A stretch of 64,000 nt of DNA. It comes from Mermis nigrescens (lineage: Eukaryota > Nematoda > Enoplea > Mermithida > Mermithidae). The position numbers were made by a program, and so were the translations under genes. Of this stretch, positions 47,301-62,300 are shown in pieces; the stretch's first letter is position 1; each line of letters begins with the position of its first letter. The notes under the pieces are model-generated. The model searched no databases. It was not told the origin of the DNA and was given only the letters and a program-made list of their open reading frames with translations. The stretch spans positions 124,001 through 188,000 of the forward strand of contig JAVLUZ010000542.1 of assembly GCA_036768485.1 (NCBI GenBank). The letters run 5' to 3'.

Positions 47301-50300
47301 TTTTCTAATATGCTCTGCCCTTAGGAACATAAAATTCGGTTTTTTAGAGAGAATTTTCTGCTTTATTAGTGGGCTTGAAAAGTCCAGCATTTTGGTCGTG
47401 AGGCAAAAAATATGGAAAGTACTTCACGTACGTCACGAGTATGGTTCGAAGCGCTGAAAATTTAAAGCTTTACCAACAAAAACATGCAATTTTTCTATCT
47501 TTGCTTACATTATCTTGCCTGTTGAAATTTTTAAAAATTTTTACATCATTATTATTGTACAGATTTATCGGCGGATTGATCGCGTAACAGCAAACGCGGG
47601 TCGTTTCTCGGATCGTACTAACGTACCTATCAATGTTGAAACCCGTTCCGTACCCGTTAATAAAAGAGGAATTTATTTTGCCTTTAGAGACGAAGGAGCC
47701 TGCGTTTCATTACTGGGCGTTAAAGTACGACAAAATATTACAAACAATAATATGTTACTCGAGGTATTATACGCAAACTATCCCATTTCGAAGCTTTAAA
47801 GAAAAGAATGAAGATTTTTTGCAAGGTGTATGTCAAAACAGAGCGTAAAAAGATTGAAACTTGACATTACATCACATCTTACTCGCTTTTGTTAACTTCA
47901 AAGTATTTTGAAGCTTACTCAAACATCCTTAATCCAAAAAGTCGCTGCCGCTTTATTTTGTTCTCCAAACTAGTCGCGCTTTGCACCTGTCCTAGCGATT
48001 CATTTCTTAGAAGAGTCAGATCCTTTTCTATTGCAGACAATTAAAAACGTGCCTGATTTGCCAAACAAAAGTACCACATTGACATAATACGTGTTCTTGG
48101 GAGGGGTTTGGAGGTTTGACCCCCATCCCCGCAAAATGGCTGCGACCTTCCCCAGAATTGTCTATTTTTTGTAAAATATTCTAAAAAAGGTTCATTTTTA
48201 AGCGTTTTTAGCTCATGTTTGGCTAAAAAGTCTCAAATTTTTGGCGCTTCGCGCCATATACACAGTTATTGACTATAACTTGTTCAATTTTCTCGATTGT
48301 TTCATATTTTTTCGAAATTTTTCATATGTTCTTATGTTCTAGAAAGAACGCGATTTGTCCAAAATGTCGAAAATAGTGTTTTTGACGTGTGCCCATCGTT
48401 TTTAGCCCCAAAAAAGTACTTTTTAAAACTTTTTCTGAGCCTAACCCCCAGAATTCATTTGTTGTACATGTATGGTCGAGACACGCAGTTTAACATCTCT
48501 TGACATTTGTATACTAGAACACGAATTTCGAAATGAATCATACGCAATCGCGTTATGGAAATGGGCCTCTGTGTGTGATAAATGGATGTAATTCAGAACC
48601 CGTAAGTCGGTTCCCCTATGCTACAAGTCCTCTTTACATCCTCAAAATCTATGCTATGAGGCATTTCTGTATTGTAACGTTTTTTAAACCAGGAATCAAA
48701 AAGTTGGCTATCCAACCGCATGGTTGATAACCTTGAATTTAGAACTGTCGCTGTATCTACGAATGGTCCACCTCATGTATGCATAGCACAGCCAGTCTGG
48801 GGGTCGATCCGATCTGTAGCCGAAGGGTCATTCGGAAAATTTTATTTTGCTATATACCCCGAAAATTGGTACATATCCTAACATAACATACAGCATTTAT
48901 TCACAGTCTCTGGTCAATTTCGGACTTTTACATAAAAGTTTTAGTTTTCTCTAATTTTGGCCATGATTTTTCATGATCTTCCAGAAAAATTTTGCCTTTA
49001 ACGCTTTGAGAGTAAAAACACTTAAAAACTCTCCTCATGCATGTCTGATTATAAGTATAGAGATCATACGCATCAGAGTGAATATGGGCTATCTTTTATC
49101 TCTTTCGATCAGCGGCATGGTGTCGAAATACGTCAATTGAACCCCTTGTTTTTAATGTTTATATTATCTAATAGACATCAATTTATAATTATAGATATGT
49201 AAAACTTATTATTTTTTGCTAAGTAGTGTGGAAAACCAGCTTATTTCACTTCGCGATTCGCACTAGCAAGCTAATTTGATTTGAAATTCGTCTATAATTA
49301 TATTCACTCATAATTAGTGCATATCATGAAATTTTATGTGTTGTCATGGTTTCTAGAAGAATTTTTTTGAGGAAACTTTTCGAAAATGATTTTACATCTA
49401 AAAACCTTATTATACATACTTAAATCTATTTAAGCGCTCTTTGTTTTTTTAACGTCATAAAATGCTTGACTTAGAAAAATTTGTTTAGTAATGATTATTT
49501 GAAAGACCTGTAAATGCTTATAAAAGGTAACAATGACGAAACTCCTTCAATGACATAAACATATATCATGTAGCATAGGTGTGCTGCAAGGTCAAACTTT
49601 CAGGAGGAGTGAAAATCAAAAGATTGGAGATAGCTAAGTGGCTTGTAAAAAACGATTCTGCGGTGAAAAACGATGTTATCGCTTTAAAATCGTCCTTTTC
49701 GAGCATTTATGGCAAATATATAGCTTTTTGAACTCATCAACATAACTATACAGCCTTTTTGAACTAAAAATAGCCATTTAGCTCTATGAATTTGGAAAAT
49801 AACTTTTTATCCTTCATTCTTAATTATTTATTTAACTTATTAATTAATCCTAAAAGAATTATATAGCATTTCTGAACTCACACGGTATATTTATGAGTCC
49901 AAAAAGGCTATATAGCTAGTTTTCTGAACCCAAACAGGCAATGTAGCAATGTTTTTTGGCCAAAATGAATACGTATCTATCAGTGATTTAGAGCTCAGGG
50001 GCAGTCATACCCCCTTCTACCCCTCCCCTTGCCCACGTATGTCATATAGATTATATACTAGATTGTTTTAAATGAATACAGGTGTTCTACGAAGTGTGCG
50101 AAGAAACGGTGACCAATTTCGCATGGTTCCCCGAAACTCCGGCTGGGCCTGACTTGACTTCTATTCAGTCTACAGTAGGGCACTGCGTGGACAATGCCAG
50201 TCCGCCGTCCGGAGTGCAACCCAAATACGTTTGCAAGGCCGATGGCGCTTGGGACTTGTTGAGCGGAGGCTGCTTGTGCAACAGGGGCTTCAGAGCTGAC

Positions 50301-53300
50301 GTCCAACGTTGCGTGGGTGAGTGGATTTTGGGGCCTTTTTAATTTTTTAATTCTCATTTCATTTGATCATCTTCAGATATCGCACGCTTACTTTTCTTTA
50401 TTTGAGAAAGCAGGGCGATTTTTCTCATCCTAAGAAATGGTGTACTAATCACATTTTTGGACGTAGAATATTCAACTTGATGCGGCTCTTACGACATGCC
50501 GATGCCTTCTAAAAGCGTTTATCGTTTTTAAAGCGTTTATTATTTTTTTATTGCTTCTAAAAGCGTTTAAGAGATTATTGTTTTGCGCAATTTAATTGCT
50601 CAGCTTCTTTGTTATGTATATTTCCTTTCCCGGGAGACGGAAGCATTATGCTAAATAAGCAAAGACTTCCATTCTCATGAATCAATAAACAAAAGCTCTA
50701 TTTTTTATAATTTTGCTGGACTGGTTCCATAGTTTCGTCCTCGCTTCGCTTCTGGCGATTCTTTTTGTTGAAAATTATTGAATTATCAAAGAGTATCTTA
50801 TTAATTTTGGTGACAATGCGCTTAAAATTTACCGCAACTAAGTACTTGATTGCAACGCGGTCCGTAAATAAATGTGTTTTCATTCAATGCGCATTTTCGA
50901 CACATTTTCGCTCGCACATCGCCGAACATCGTGGCCTTTTATGACTGACGACAGGCCGTTAAAGGTCAGTCGACCTTTGCCTTTGAAAGCCTCTTCTCGC
51001 GCTTTTTATGTTGTGTCTATAAAACAGAACAATGGCCCTAACTTGGTAATGCATGCGGTCAAAGTGACTTACGCTTTTACTTTTTGCTTTCGTTTTCCTA
51101 AAATGTTTGTTTCTCGTTGCGAATCTGCTGCGAGTCCTATCCGAATGATTCCCAGCGGATTGAACGCGCTGCCTGGCGTATACTGTAGAAAAACTCCCAT
51201 AATGGCGTGAATTTGTATTTGAAATTTGCGAATCGCCGAATTTGTGCATCTTCATTTTCCCAGCCCGAACGATAATCGGTTATGCCCCGGGCGGCGCCTT
51301 TTCCAACGCTGATGACTTTTGCTGCAAGGAATTGACTGCTGAAGGCTCCATTTTACTGGACCTGCGCGCGCAATATAATAACCGCAATTACAAGTGAGAA
51401 AGCAGCCAAAATGTCATATTGGCCTTTTAATGATCTCACTTGGAAAAGTAATTCGCATATATCCTGTAAGAAGTAGCGGAACTGCGGGACCGTAAATTTG
51501 TGAGAGTGTGAAAAGTTGATGATAGAAAATTGGCTGGCGTTTGCATGTGTGGAATAATCGCACGCTTTACGAGTTTATGCTTCGCCTATTTTGTTTTTTA
51601 GTCATTCGAATCCGCATTAAAATCCGCAAATTGAAAAAGAGAAAAATGCTGTGATAATTTGCACTTCGAGTATTCAAACCATTTAAAGAAGTGGAGTGGC
51701 TTCTGCTGGACGGTCCGTAATAATCAGACTTCATTCATTCTCCCCGCATAGTCAGATTATCACAAATGCTATTAATGATGTGAAATCATTTGACTCTTAA
51801 CGGTTCTGACAAGTCAAAATGCTGCAAGATATAATAAAAATTTTAAAATTGTTCATTTCATTTTTATTAAATTTTTTTTCTTCAATTAGCCCTACATTAA
51901 CATCTTTGCTTCATGCAAGGGCTGCTCTGGTCAGAATGTTTTTTTTTAATTTTTAAAATGTGTTTTTTGGACTAAAACGGATGGGTACACGTGAAAAACA
52001 CTGTTTTTTGACGTTTCTGACAATGCTAATTCTGTCTAGAATATGAAAACAAAAAATTTTCGAAAAATTTCGGAAAAAATCAAGTGAATTGAACAAAATA
52101 TAGTCAGCATTGAGAGTTTTTAACCAAAAATGAGCTAAAAAGCTTTAGAAGGCACACTTTTTATAATTTTTACGAAAAATCGACAATTATGGGGGGGATC
52201 GCGGCCATTTCGTAGGGGTCAGTTGCTGATACATGTAACAGGAGGGTGGGAGATTCCCCATCCCTTACAGCCGGAAAATTTTTGACCTCCTTCCGATTTT
52301 TGAACAAAATTGAATTTTTTGGCCGTTTTTAGATGTTTTTTGGCCATTTTTGGCGAAAAATTGGAGGTCATCCCCCTAAAATGGCCGGAGATCCCATCCA
52401 ATATTTTGAGCCGTTCCATTTATGGTCAGTTGCCATTCTGTGGGTCAAACAACCCAACCCTCTTACCCAAGAACACGTATGCGCAGCAGACTCCGAACCA
52501 TACATGGACAAAGGCCGGTCTCCTCATTGATACCGGCTGCCCAATTATTTGGTTGGTTGTCCTTGTACTAAATGGTTGGTTGATCGGTTGCTTAGTGGTT
52601 AATTGGTTAATTATTGATATTTGATTTATTAATGGTTGGTTAGTCATTGATTGATTGGTTGATTAGCTTATTTTCAAATGGTTTTCACGTATTTTCCTGG
52701 ATTCATATTCCATTTTCTAGTTGATTGACTGATTTTATAATTATTTTTGTGAATTTCCATCATTTTTCTTCAATTTGTTCAGAATTTCTAAATTTTCCAT
52801 TGATACCGGTAGCTCTTCCCGTTGATACCGACCGGGTTCCCATTGATACCGGGCTGAGTGTAGTTGTACGATTTGTCCATGTATGCTCCGAAGTATGAGT
52901 TATCTGTGACGAATTAAGCACTGCAGTTCACCTGTCTTGACTTTCATTCGTAGAAAACGTGTTTTCGGCCAAACAACCTATCGGTCTGGGTTTCTCTTAG
53001 ACTTTCATGTACATTTTTTCTGATGCTTGATATTGCTTATGCTGGCATTCTTTATTCTGTTTGCATAGTGAAGAAATGTGGTGGCCTACTCCTCGAACTA
53101 ATTTTCTCCACCTTTCCTTTTATGTATATGTTTGGCTTGCTTGGTAGCTTTATACTTCACCGCAGCACCGGCGGTTGGGTTACTCGAAATCTCACCAGAA
53201 AAAGCAAATTTCGATTTGTTTGTTAAACATGTGCTACCCTATTTGCATTCTGTTACTGTATGTACTTAACCTAGAATAGAAATACTTAGCGGACGCGGTT

Positions 53301-56300
53301 TTGTTTACAAGGGTTTTTGTTAATAATGCAGTATTGCCACTTTTTATACACTATGTTTTAGAGCATTTACTACAAAAGAACAGATTAGGCATCGTTTCGG
53401 CTTTGTTGAAATACACATGTTCATTGTGAAACTGATCCGATTACTTTCTTCGTGGTGACTCAGTTTCTCTAGTGCATAAAAAGCTGTTCACGAAATACTT
53501 GCACATCAGTGCAATATGGCATATGCTATGGTGCAAAAACTGCTCACAATGACACCAAATTTACCAAAATCGAACTTGGCATTCTGCGTGATGATTACCT
53601 GCATGAAAGATGCTTCCAGAATTTAAAATTATATGTAGGGAAATAAAAGTATAAGTTTGCGGTTTACGACGAGTCAACGTATCCCCATTCCTCTGATGCA
53701 GAATTTTGACCTCTTTCTCCTTTAACCAACTTAAAAGAGCTTCTCGGCCTTTGTTTTATTTAAATTTAACTTTAAACTCAATTTAATATTTTTTTATTTT
53801 AATTGAAGTTCTTTTTTTATTTGTTCATTTAAGAATTTAATCGGAGTTTAAGTATTTATTGGAGTTTGGTATTTTCAATATTAACTCTAAGAGTCGATTC
53901 AAAAGCTGAGATAAGCGAATCGATCAATACTGGTAATCTAAGATTAAGAGGACTGAGAAATACATTTATTTTTACGCTTATTTTTATTTGTATTCGTATA
54001 TATGTAAAGGGGAAATTTGTTGTGTCGATGAAGCAATGTCCTGTATGACAACCACAAGTAAATCGTGTAATTCTCATGAATTTTGCTCCCTCTCAAGTAG
54101 AGTCTTTTTTCAGCATGTGAAATCGGAACATACAAAGAAGGTTCAGGATTTGGAGATTGCCAAGCATGTCCAGCGAGGAGTTCTGCGCAAAACAAAGCGG
54201 CTAGCTTTTGCGTTTGCGACGCTGGTTATTACAGGGCAGCACAAGATCCAAAATCAGCGCCCTGCACAAGTAAAAAAAAGTATTTATACCATATATGTAA
54301 CGGCTCGAAATTTGGGTAAGGCTTCAAAGGCCATTTTTAGGGGGGTGACCTCAAATTTTTGGCCAAAAAAACACCTAAAAATGGCCAAAATTTGATTTTT
54401 TCCAAAAATCGGTGCAATCAAAAATTTTCTGGCTTTTGGGATCTGGAAGGACAGCGGACTTTGAATGGGGATCCCATCTTCACTCTCTTATATGCATGAG
54501 TTAGACGCATTATGCTTGTTTGTTTATTTGTGATAGATTTCTATTTTCCCTTTCTTTGAATTTCATTCTGCTAGATCAGATATTTCTTTGCGTGGATGAC
54601 CCTAATTCCTGCAGTATCTTGCATTGGATGCACTTCAGTGGATAACTTAAATACGATTCATAAGTCTGTACTGACTGCATTAGCACAATTTGTTTCAAAG
54701 CAGAAAATTACAACACTTTTGATTAAATTTTTTGAAAAATTCTTCTATTGATGCAGTTACAGGTAACTTTAAATCAGATGTTTTTAGATCAACTTTCATA
54801 ATCGGGCTTAAATTTGTAAGCCCTTTTTTGATTCCGCCGAATCTTTCTTAGGTAACCGCGTTCGTCCGCACGCGCAAAAGCTTCCACTGTGTATACAAAT
54901 TACATTCTTAAGAGGAAAATAATCAAAATTTTTGCACTGTGCTGTGCATTTGATGATTTTGTCGTATTTCATAGTCGATTGCGAAGAAAATAGAGATTCC
55001 GACATTTATTACAAGAGTTAAAATTAAATAGATTGTTTAATTACCTTCTGTCGCTCTTGAGTCACTCACAAGGTAGAAAAGCAGTTGCTTTTCATACTTC
55101 AAGCAATAGAGCATATTTTTCACTGCTTTATATTTTCCTGTGGCTAGGACCGCCGTCAAGGCCGGAAAATACTGAGCTTATTTCCGTGGATCAAACTAGC
55201 GCCGTAATAAAATGGCATCAGCCGGCTGATTTGGGAGGTCGTCAGGACCTTTGGTATCGTGTCGAGTGTCAAGAATGTCCCCCCGGTGCCCAATTTTATC
55301 CGGCCAAAAGTCGATTTAATTCGACGCGACTAACCGTGACGAACCTGGAGTCGGCCGTAGTTTACACCGTGTTCATCTATGCTGAAAACCAGGTTTCGAG
55401 TCAAGTGGACGGTTTACCAATGTACGCCGTGGTGGAGGTTCAAACGAAAGCATCGTCGCCTTGGCAAGTTGCCAATTTTAAAGTGGATTCAGTTTCAGAA
55501 AATCAGGTACGTCTATGTGATTTCATTTGTTGAAACGTGTTACCAAGTGATTTGGATTAGTTATCGCCTCAGTCGTACATGTTACAGGGGATGGGGATTC
55601 TCCTAGACAAAGTTGATTGTCCCTCCATCCCCACAAAGAATGAAAATTTTTGACCCTCTTCCCTAAAGTTTTGAAAATAATTGAATTTTTGGCCGATTTT
55701 AGGTGTTTTTTGACCATTTTCGGCCGAAAATTGAAAATTATTCACCCCCCCCCTCCAAATGGCCTAGTACCCCCAACCAAAATTTCGAGCCGTTACATGT
55801 ATGGCCTTAGTTGATCAATGTACTCTAAATATACATTGAATTACAATTTTTTTATTGCAATTCACCTCTTTAATCCTTGTTTGATATTTTTTAACCGTCT
55901 AAATTTCATTTTCAGTTAGATTTTTATGACAAATAGTTTAAAAAACTGAATTGACACGAAGTGCGATAAAATTTCGTCTTTCTTTTCGTCGACACAATTT
56001 TGTAATAATTACTATACTGATGTTTAATTCATTCTTGACTTCTAACAGACAAAAGTGCTTCAAATGACTAAATCAGTGTGAGCACTAGAATACTTCGGCC
56101 GATATATTGGATGCGGGAGTCTTGCAAAAAGAAATAACTCAGTAGGTAGCGCAAATCACCGAAAATGTTGGCGTTTCCGGACTTTTCGACTCAATTTTGT
56201 CATTGTAAAGGCATTCAGAACAGTACCTGGATTACTGATGCATCGCGCATTTTTTCTTTAATTTTTGAAATTTTCCGTTTTTGTCCCAAAAATTTATAGA

Positions 56301-59300
56301 TAGTTTTCAAAGTCTTTGTACATTCGGAAAAATATATGACAAATACGAAAAATGTGTCTGTAATTAGATTCACTGATGTAAAAAATAAGAGGCCATTTTA
56401 AAGGTAACGTTGAGTTGGGACGCGCCTCGTTTATCAATGGATTACGAGCCTTTGGCGACGCAGCCCGGTGTTTCTCCTGATGCCCAAATATCGGGTCTTG
56501 AAACTGAACTTGAACGACGACGTCAAAAATTCATACAATATTATCAAATTCGCTATCACCAAGAACAAAACAAAATGATCACATTTAATCGAACTTTATC
56601 TTATGAACCGAGGGTCACGCTGAACAGTTTGATCGAAAACACTGATTATTACTTCGAGGTATGAAAGAGAGGTAGACAGAGAGCTCAAAATCGAATTCCA
56701 GATACTGTCACAAAAACGTATCGAATTTTTTCAAAATCAATGATTTAGCTTACTCTCGTGGAACATACAAAGAGTATGCAGTGTTTTTGTGTAATGTAAG
56801 TGTGTCTGAAAAGATTTGGGAAACACTTGTTTACAGGCTTGAAAAAATACAAAACTGCAGTTTTACATCCAAGCTTCTAGTCTAAATCTGGTTTTATTAG
56901 TAATTTAGAATACCTTAATGCTTAGTCGTGTAATCAGCAAATGCTAAATTTAATTCTTATACTTGAAATTCGTGCTTTAGGTTAGGCCATACACATCCAA
57001 AGGATGGGGAGCTTGGTCCGAACCGAAACACGCAAAAACCTTAGGAGGTACGCGTATTGACTTATTGTAGCGTTACATGCGTAAGGTAAAAATAAAGGGA
57101 AAGAATGAAAAGGTAAAAGAATATTTAAAAAGAGAGTTAAATTAAAGCGTCGTATAAACTAAAAAACACAAAAGAATAAGTTTACAATTAAATGTGACAG
57201 AGAAATTCACTGAAAACTTATCGCACTGTGCACAAAAGTTCGAATATATACTCGTATTTATATTTACTTTATACATTAATTCACTATTTGTATCACTGAA
57301 AAAGGTATTCTGTTAATAGATTTTTTAGTCGTACCTAATCGTAGCCTAAGTCTGTCGTCTACTTGACGGCTTTGAACTCGAATTTCGTACTTATCTCCTC
57401 TTTGAAGGCGTCTTGTGATGGCTTAATTAGCTATTCAGTTATGGTTTAAATTGTGTAAATTGCTTATGTCTACTTTTAAGTTAGTTTTAAAATCAATTAA
57501 GAATCATAAGATCAAAATTATCATGAATCGATGTATCACAATTCGATATGATTGGTAAAGCTCAGTTGACTTAAGATATGAAATTTTTAATAATAATCAA
57601 TTAAAGGCACATATTCGTCTGGTCCAACGACTGATTGGGCTTCGGTTTGGGTCGCTCTTATCTTGGCTGCTCTCGTTTTCACGACTATCATTATATGGGC
57701 TTATCGACGTTGTCCGAAAAACAGTCGGATTTTCAATTTACTGGGCTGTACTAAACACAATAGTGATCTTGATACTTTGGAATATAAAACTGGTATGTTC
57801 AGTCAATTGCCAATTTTTGTCGTTTTGTTGTTTTTTATTTTCACAAATGGATGTTTTAGTCTTTAAGCTTCTTTTCACAGCAATTTGTACCATTTTATTT
57901 ATCATGTCTTTTGTATGCTATGACTGCCTTTCTTCCATTTTTGTCTATGCCTACATCACTTCTTGTTGATAACATTTTTTGCGCTTGTTTTTATTACTGA
58001 CGGATTCTTAGACACATACATGCAACGGCTCGAAATGTAGGGTGGGGTTCCATGCCCATTCTTCAGGGTGGGGAAGGGGAGGTAAATGGCTTCCAATTTT
58101 CGACCAAAAAAGGAGATGAAGAATGGTCAAAAACGCGAGTTTTTGTCAAAAATCTGACTTTGGGGCGGGGAAGGGCGACAAACTTTGGATGGGGGATCTC
58201 TAGTACCACTGTTACATGTATGCTTAGACATCTGGCTAACATTCCTACACTTACGAAACAGCATTTGACTTATGCAAAGGTCTTTAACTGTGGAATATGC
58301 AGTTTTAGTCTTCTCGTTCATTTGAAAATTCAATGAATTTCAGCAATCGCTAAACCGGCATAGACTGGTTTTCACAAGAGAATATGTAAATTGAACTTTA
58401 AAGCAAAATGGATTATCGGAAAAAGAAAATTTTTAATTTTGGACAAATATAAGCGCATAATTTTCGGGCGTAATCGAAAATTAAACTTTATTTTTAACTG
58501 AAAACCGGAGCGCTTAGTTTTTCATAGTAAAATGGATTGCAGAAAACTTTAAAAGTCCAGAAAAATAGATCGGCCAGAATGAAGGTTTAAAATCCGATTT
58601 TTTTGGAGAAGCAGAATGTTTTTTTTAAAAAATTTCATATTTAACATGCGAATCAGCAATATGCAGTCGCGCAAAGGTTTCGTTTATGTACCACGGCGTA
58701 TTAAGATATTTTCATTACAGAGCAAACAACTGCAACGCCTGATTATAATCTTGCTGGAACTTTTCGACGAAAAAGTATGCATTATGCTCCTTATGCACTT
58801 TAAGCTTTGATTTTTTTAATGCATATTATCTTTTTTCATACGTTAAATGGATTTGTAGTTTGCAAGTAACCATTTGTTTTTCTGCAAAGCAAATTGTTAT
58901 AATGGATGAGTTGCAGCTTGCATGGGACGTTTTGGCAGTTTCATATAATTGATCATAGAACATTAAAATATATATTGTTTGGATCACCTTTACGTAATTC
59001 CAATCTAGACATGAGGTTCAAGATATGTCTAAAGATATGTAATCACGTATATATGCACAGCGCCATACCTGGGCAATGGCTGATGGTTCGCCCGTCCAAT
59101 CTTCCAGCCAAAAGGGTGGGTGGGTCCCTAGACCCTGAAAAAGGTGGGTCTGTCCCTGAAAAAGGTGGGTCGTTCAGCTTAATCAGTGGGTCAGTTATTG
59201 AAAAAAGGTGGGTCCATCCATTGAAAAGGTGTCGAACAGTGTAATAAGATGGTTCCTGTGCATTTTTTGCAAACTGATCATGATATACTGTATCTAGCAT

Positions 59301-62300
59301 TTCCTTAAATTATCTCTAAAAATTTTCTCCCTTTACAAAACATAGTCCCGTCCAAGTTACCCCTTCGCCCCGTCCAACTTTTCGTTCGGCCCGTTCTGGT
59401 GATGGGCCGATGTGGGGCATTGCCCAGGTGTGCACTAGCGCGCTTGTAAATGATTAAATAAATGAGTGTAGAATAAAACATAACGATAAAAAGGACAAAA
59501 CTAACTAAAAGCCAAATAGATAAGTTGTTAATTTTGAAAATATTTGCTTAAGGGGCCTAAAGTGATTAGATGAAAATTGTAGCTGTCGAAATTTGCTTTC
59601 ATGCATACTTAACGTTTTGTGATATTTAGTAATAATATTTGCACTTGGAGGAACTGGAAAAAAGATTAGTGGTTAATTAAATTATCTATTATCTCTGAAG
59701 TTTTGATTTCGCGCATTAAACAATATCTCCTTTTTAGTTATCTCTCCGTTCAATGTCCCAAATTTTAAACCGTATGTCGATCCTACGACATACGAGGACC
59801 CTAATCAAATGCTGAGAGAAATTGCGAATGAAATTGACGCCAGCTGCGTTATAATTGAAGAAATTATTGGCGCTGGTGAGCAATGTGTTAACTAACCAGC
59901 ATAGTGTTCCTTTCTTAAACTTTTTGTATATATAGCATGAAGAATTTTGTTTGGTACAGTCATTTCTGGCATAAGAAAGTTAAATTTTCTGACATAAAAA
60001 ATCGTTCATGAAAAATAATTAGATTTTGAATTTTATCGTCCCCTGTGATTCTTGAGATTAGCTAAAATATATTTAGCAGTGTTTCTCATGATCGCAAATA
60101 CCAGTGTTTTGTAAGTAGTGCCGAATTTAAGGCGATCCGAATAATTGTTCGGTGAACTAGTAAAAAAGAAGTTAAATTGAAAAAGTCATGATTTAAACAA
60201 ACTTTCGATTTTTTTAATCGTAAATGACTGACTATTCATATTTTTACAAAACAGAGATTGTTTAAAAGTTGATGAAACTATTTAGCAGCATTTATGTTAA
60301 CGTTTTTTCAATTAAAGCATATTGTTGCTTAGTAGAAAAGACAGAAGGACGAAATTTAAAAATTTGCAAACGAATTTTAAATAAATTGTTCACTAGGGTG
60401 ATATATCGTCTTTGTTTATATGTATTTCCCTAAATCGAAGCTCTAATCGTGTTTTAAGATATTTTAATTATTTTAATTTGTTATAATACTATTTTGTATA
60501 CTTTTCTTTGTCCTTAATCTTATTACACCGCTTGAACTTCTCACGGTTGTCAGGTGAATTTGGCGAAGTATGCAAGGGGAAATTATGTTGGCCCGGCCAA
60601 AGTGGAACTACAGTGGCCATAAAAACCCTGAAACCCGGCTCAGGCGAAAAAGCCAGGGCAGATTTTTTGACCGAAGCATCCATCATGGGTCAATTTGATC
60701 ATTCAAATGTCATCAAATTGAGAGGCGTTGTTACTCGAGCAGAGCCGGTCATGATCATTACCGAATATGTCGAAAATCGATCCCTAGATTCATTTCTTAG
60801 GGTGAGAAATTTTTTTAGTGCCAAAATTATCAGTCAGTCGATACTGCTAGCAGTGCCGATGCCAATACACTGTTGAAATACCCAGCTGACAGGGGGCGGA
60901 AGCCCAAATTTTCCCGACAGCGTCATACGTTGTCCAAAAAATCCTTCTTTATGCGTAAAGTATCGGTTTTTTGCCGTCTTTTGATATTTGTGATCCGACA
61001 TGAGTGGAAAATTGTCGAAAGTTTCCTACTAAAAGCGCGTAAAATTAGAGCAAAAATCGACATAATACACCGAAATAGTACTTGAGAAATTAATGTAAGA
61101 ACTAAAGAATCCTTGATCTGTATATACATGGGGCGGCTCCCCGCGCCCCCTTTAAATTCGCTCTTGGAAATACTTGATGTTATTCAGTCTAAGGCACCTA
61201 AATCACGTCCGAGTGTCGTAATCATAGGTGGGCAGCACCGAAATTCTGGGGGAACAATTTCTGGGGGGTTGAAAAAATTTTTAAAGGTCAAAAAATGGTC
61301 TTAAAAGTGGTCGCATGGCAAAAAAACACAATTTTTCAACGTTTCTCATCAAGCTCTATCCAATAGCATCAAAAAATTGCTGAAAAAGCAAAAAAAAATT
61401 TTCTGGGGGGTATTTTGATTTCTGGGGGGGTATTTCAACTTCTGGGGGTGTATACCCCCACGCCCATGTGTGGTCGTAATTTTTGTACGTGCGAAATAGA
61501 AACTGCATTTTTGCGAAAACAACTCAAGTAATTTTGACAATTCCATTCAGTGCTTTTTCGCATGAATGACTTGATATTCACTTCATATTGAAGGATTCTT
61601 AAGATTATCCATACGTAATACATTGTAAGTGCTCGCTCATTCAAGCATAGGAGCGTGTCAGCATTATTTATACGCACAGCATACATGTAACGGGGGATGG
61701 GGGATCCCCGCACAAAAAGTCGGACGTCTTCCCCATCCCCGAAAGCCAGAAAATTTTTGACTACCCCCTCCATTCTTGGTAAAAATTGAATTTTTTGGCT
61801 TTTAGGCGTTTTTGGCCAAAAATTTGAGGTCATTATCCCCCTCTCCTCTAAAAATGGTCGGTATCCCCCATTTCTGGCCGTTACATGTATGACGCACAGT
61901 ATAATATAGTACGATTCGTAGCGAATGTTCCTTATTCTTTTACACCACATCTTCCCGCATTTGATTTTTTTTGATGAAATGAATTCTCAAATTTAACTTT
62001 TATCTAATTTGTTGCAGTCGTTCTCAATGGAGTAAATTTTGGTAACATTTGAATTATTTGACATAGCAATGGTGAATGGGGAAGTAACGCTCCATAAATT
62101 CTAGAAAGCTCCTAGCTGTCTATCTCACTGTTTCTCTTCGAAAATTGTAGTCCGATTGGCCAATTGTTGATACTTGAAAGTTGGTGAGGTCATTTCGAGA
62201 TATCAGTTTCAGTTAGCCTAAACTAAATTAAGAGTAAAATTTGGACCGGCGTACCGTTTCTCTTTAAAACAGTCAAAAGGAATCCAGAAATCCAATTCAA

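Noticed and set aside
51264..51393. Extra Eph exon between exons 5 and 6
   Set aside because: Exon 5 joins exon 6 directly in frame with the conserved cysteine pattern; this candidate would shift the frame and has no Eph similarity. Kept only as an unassigned island.
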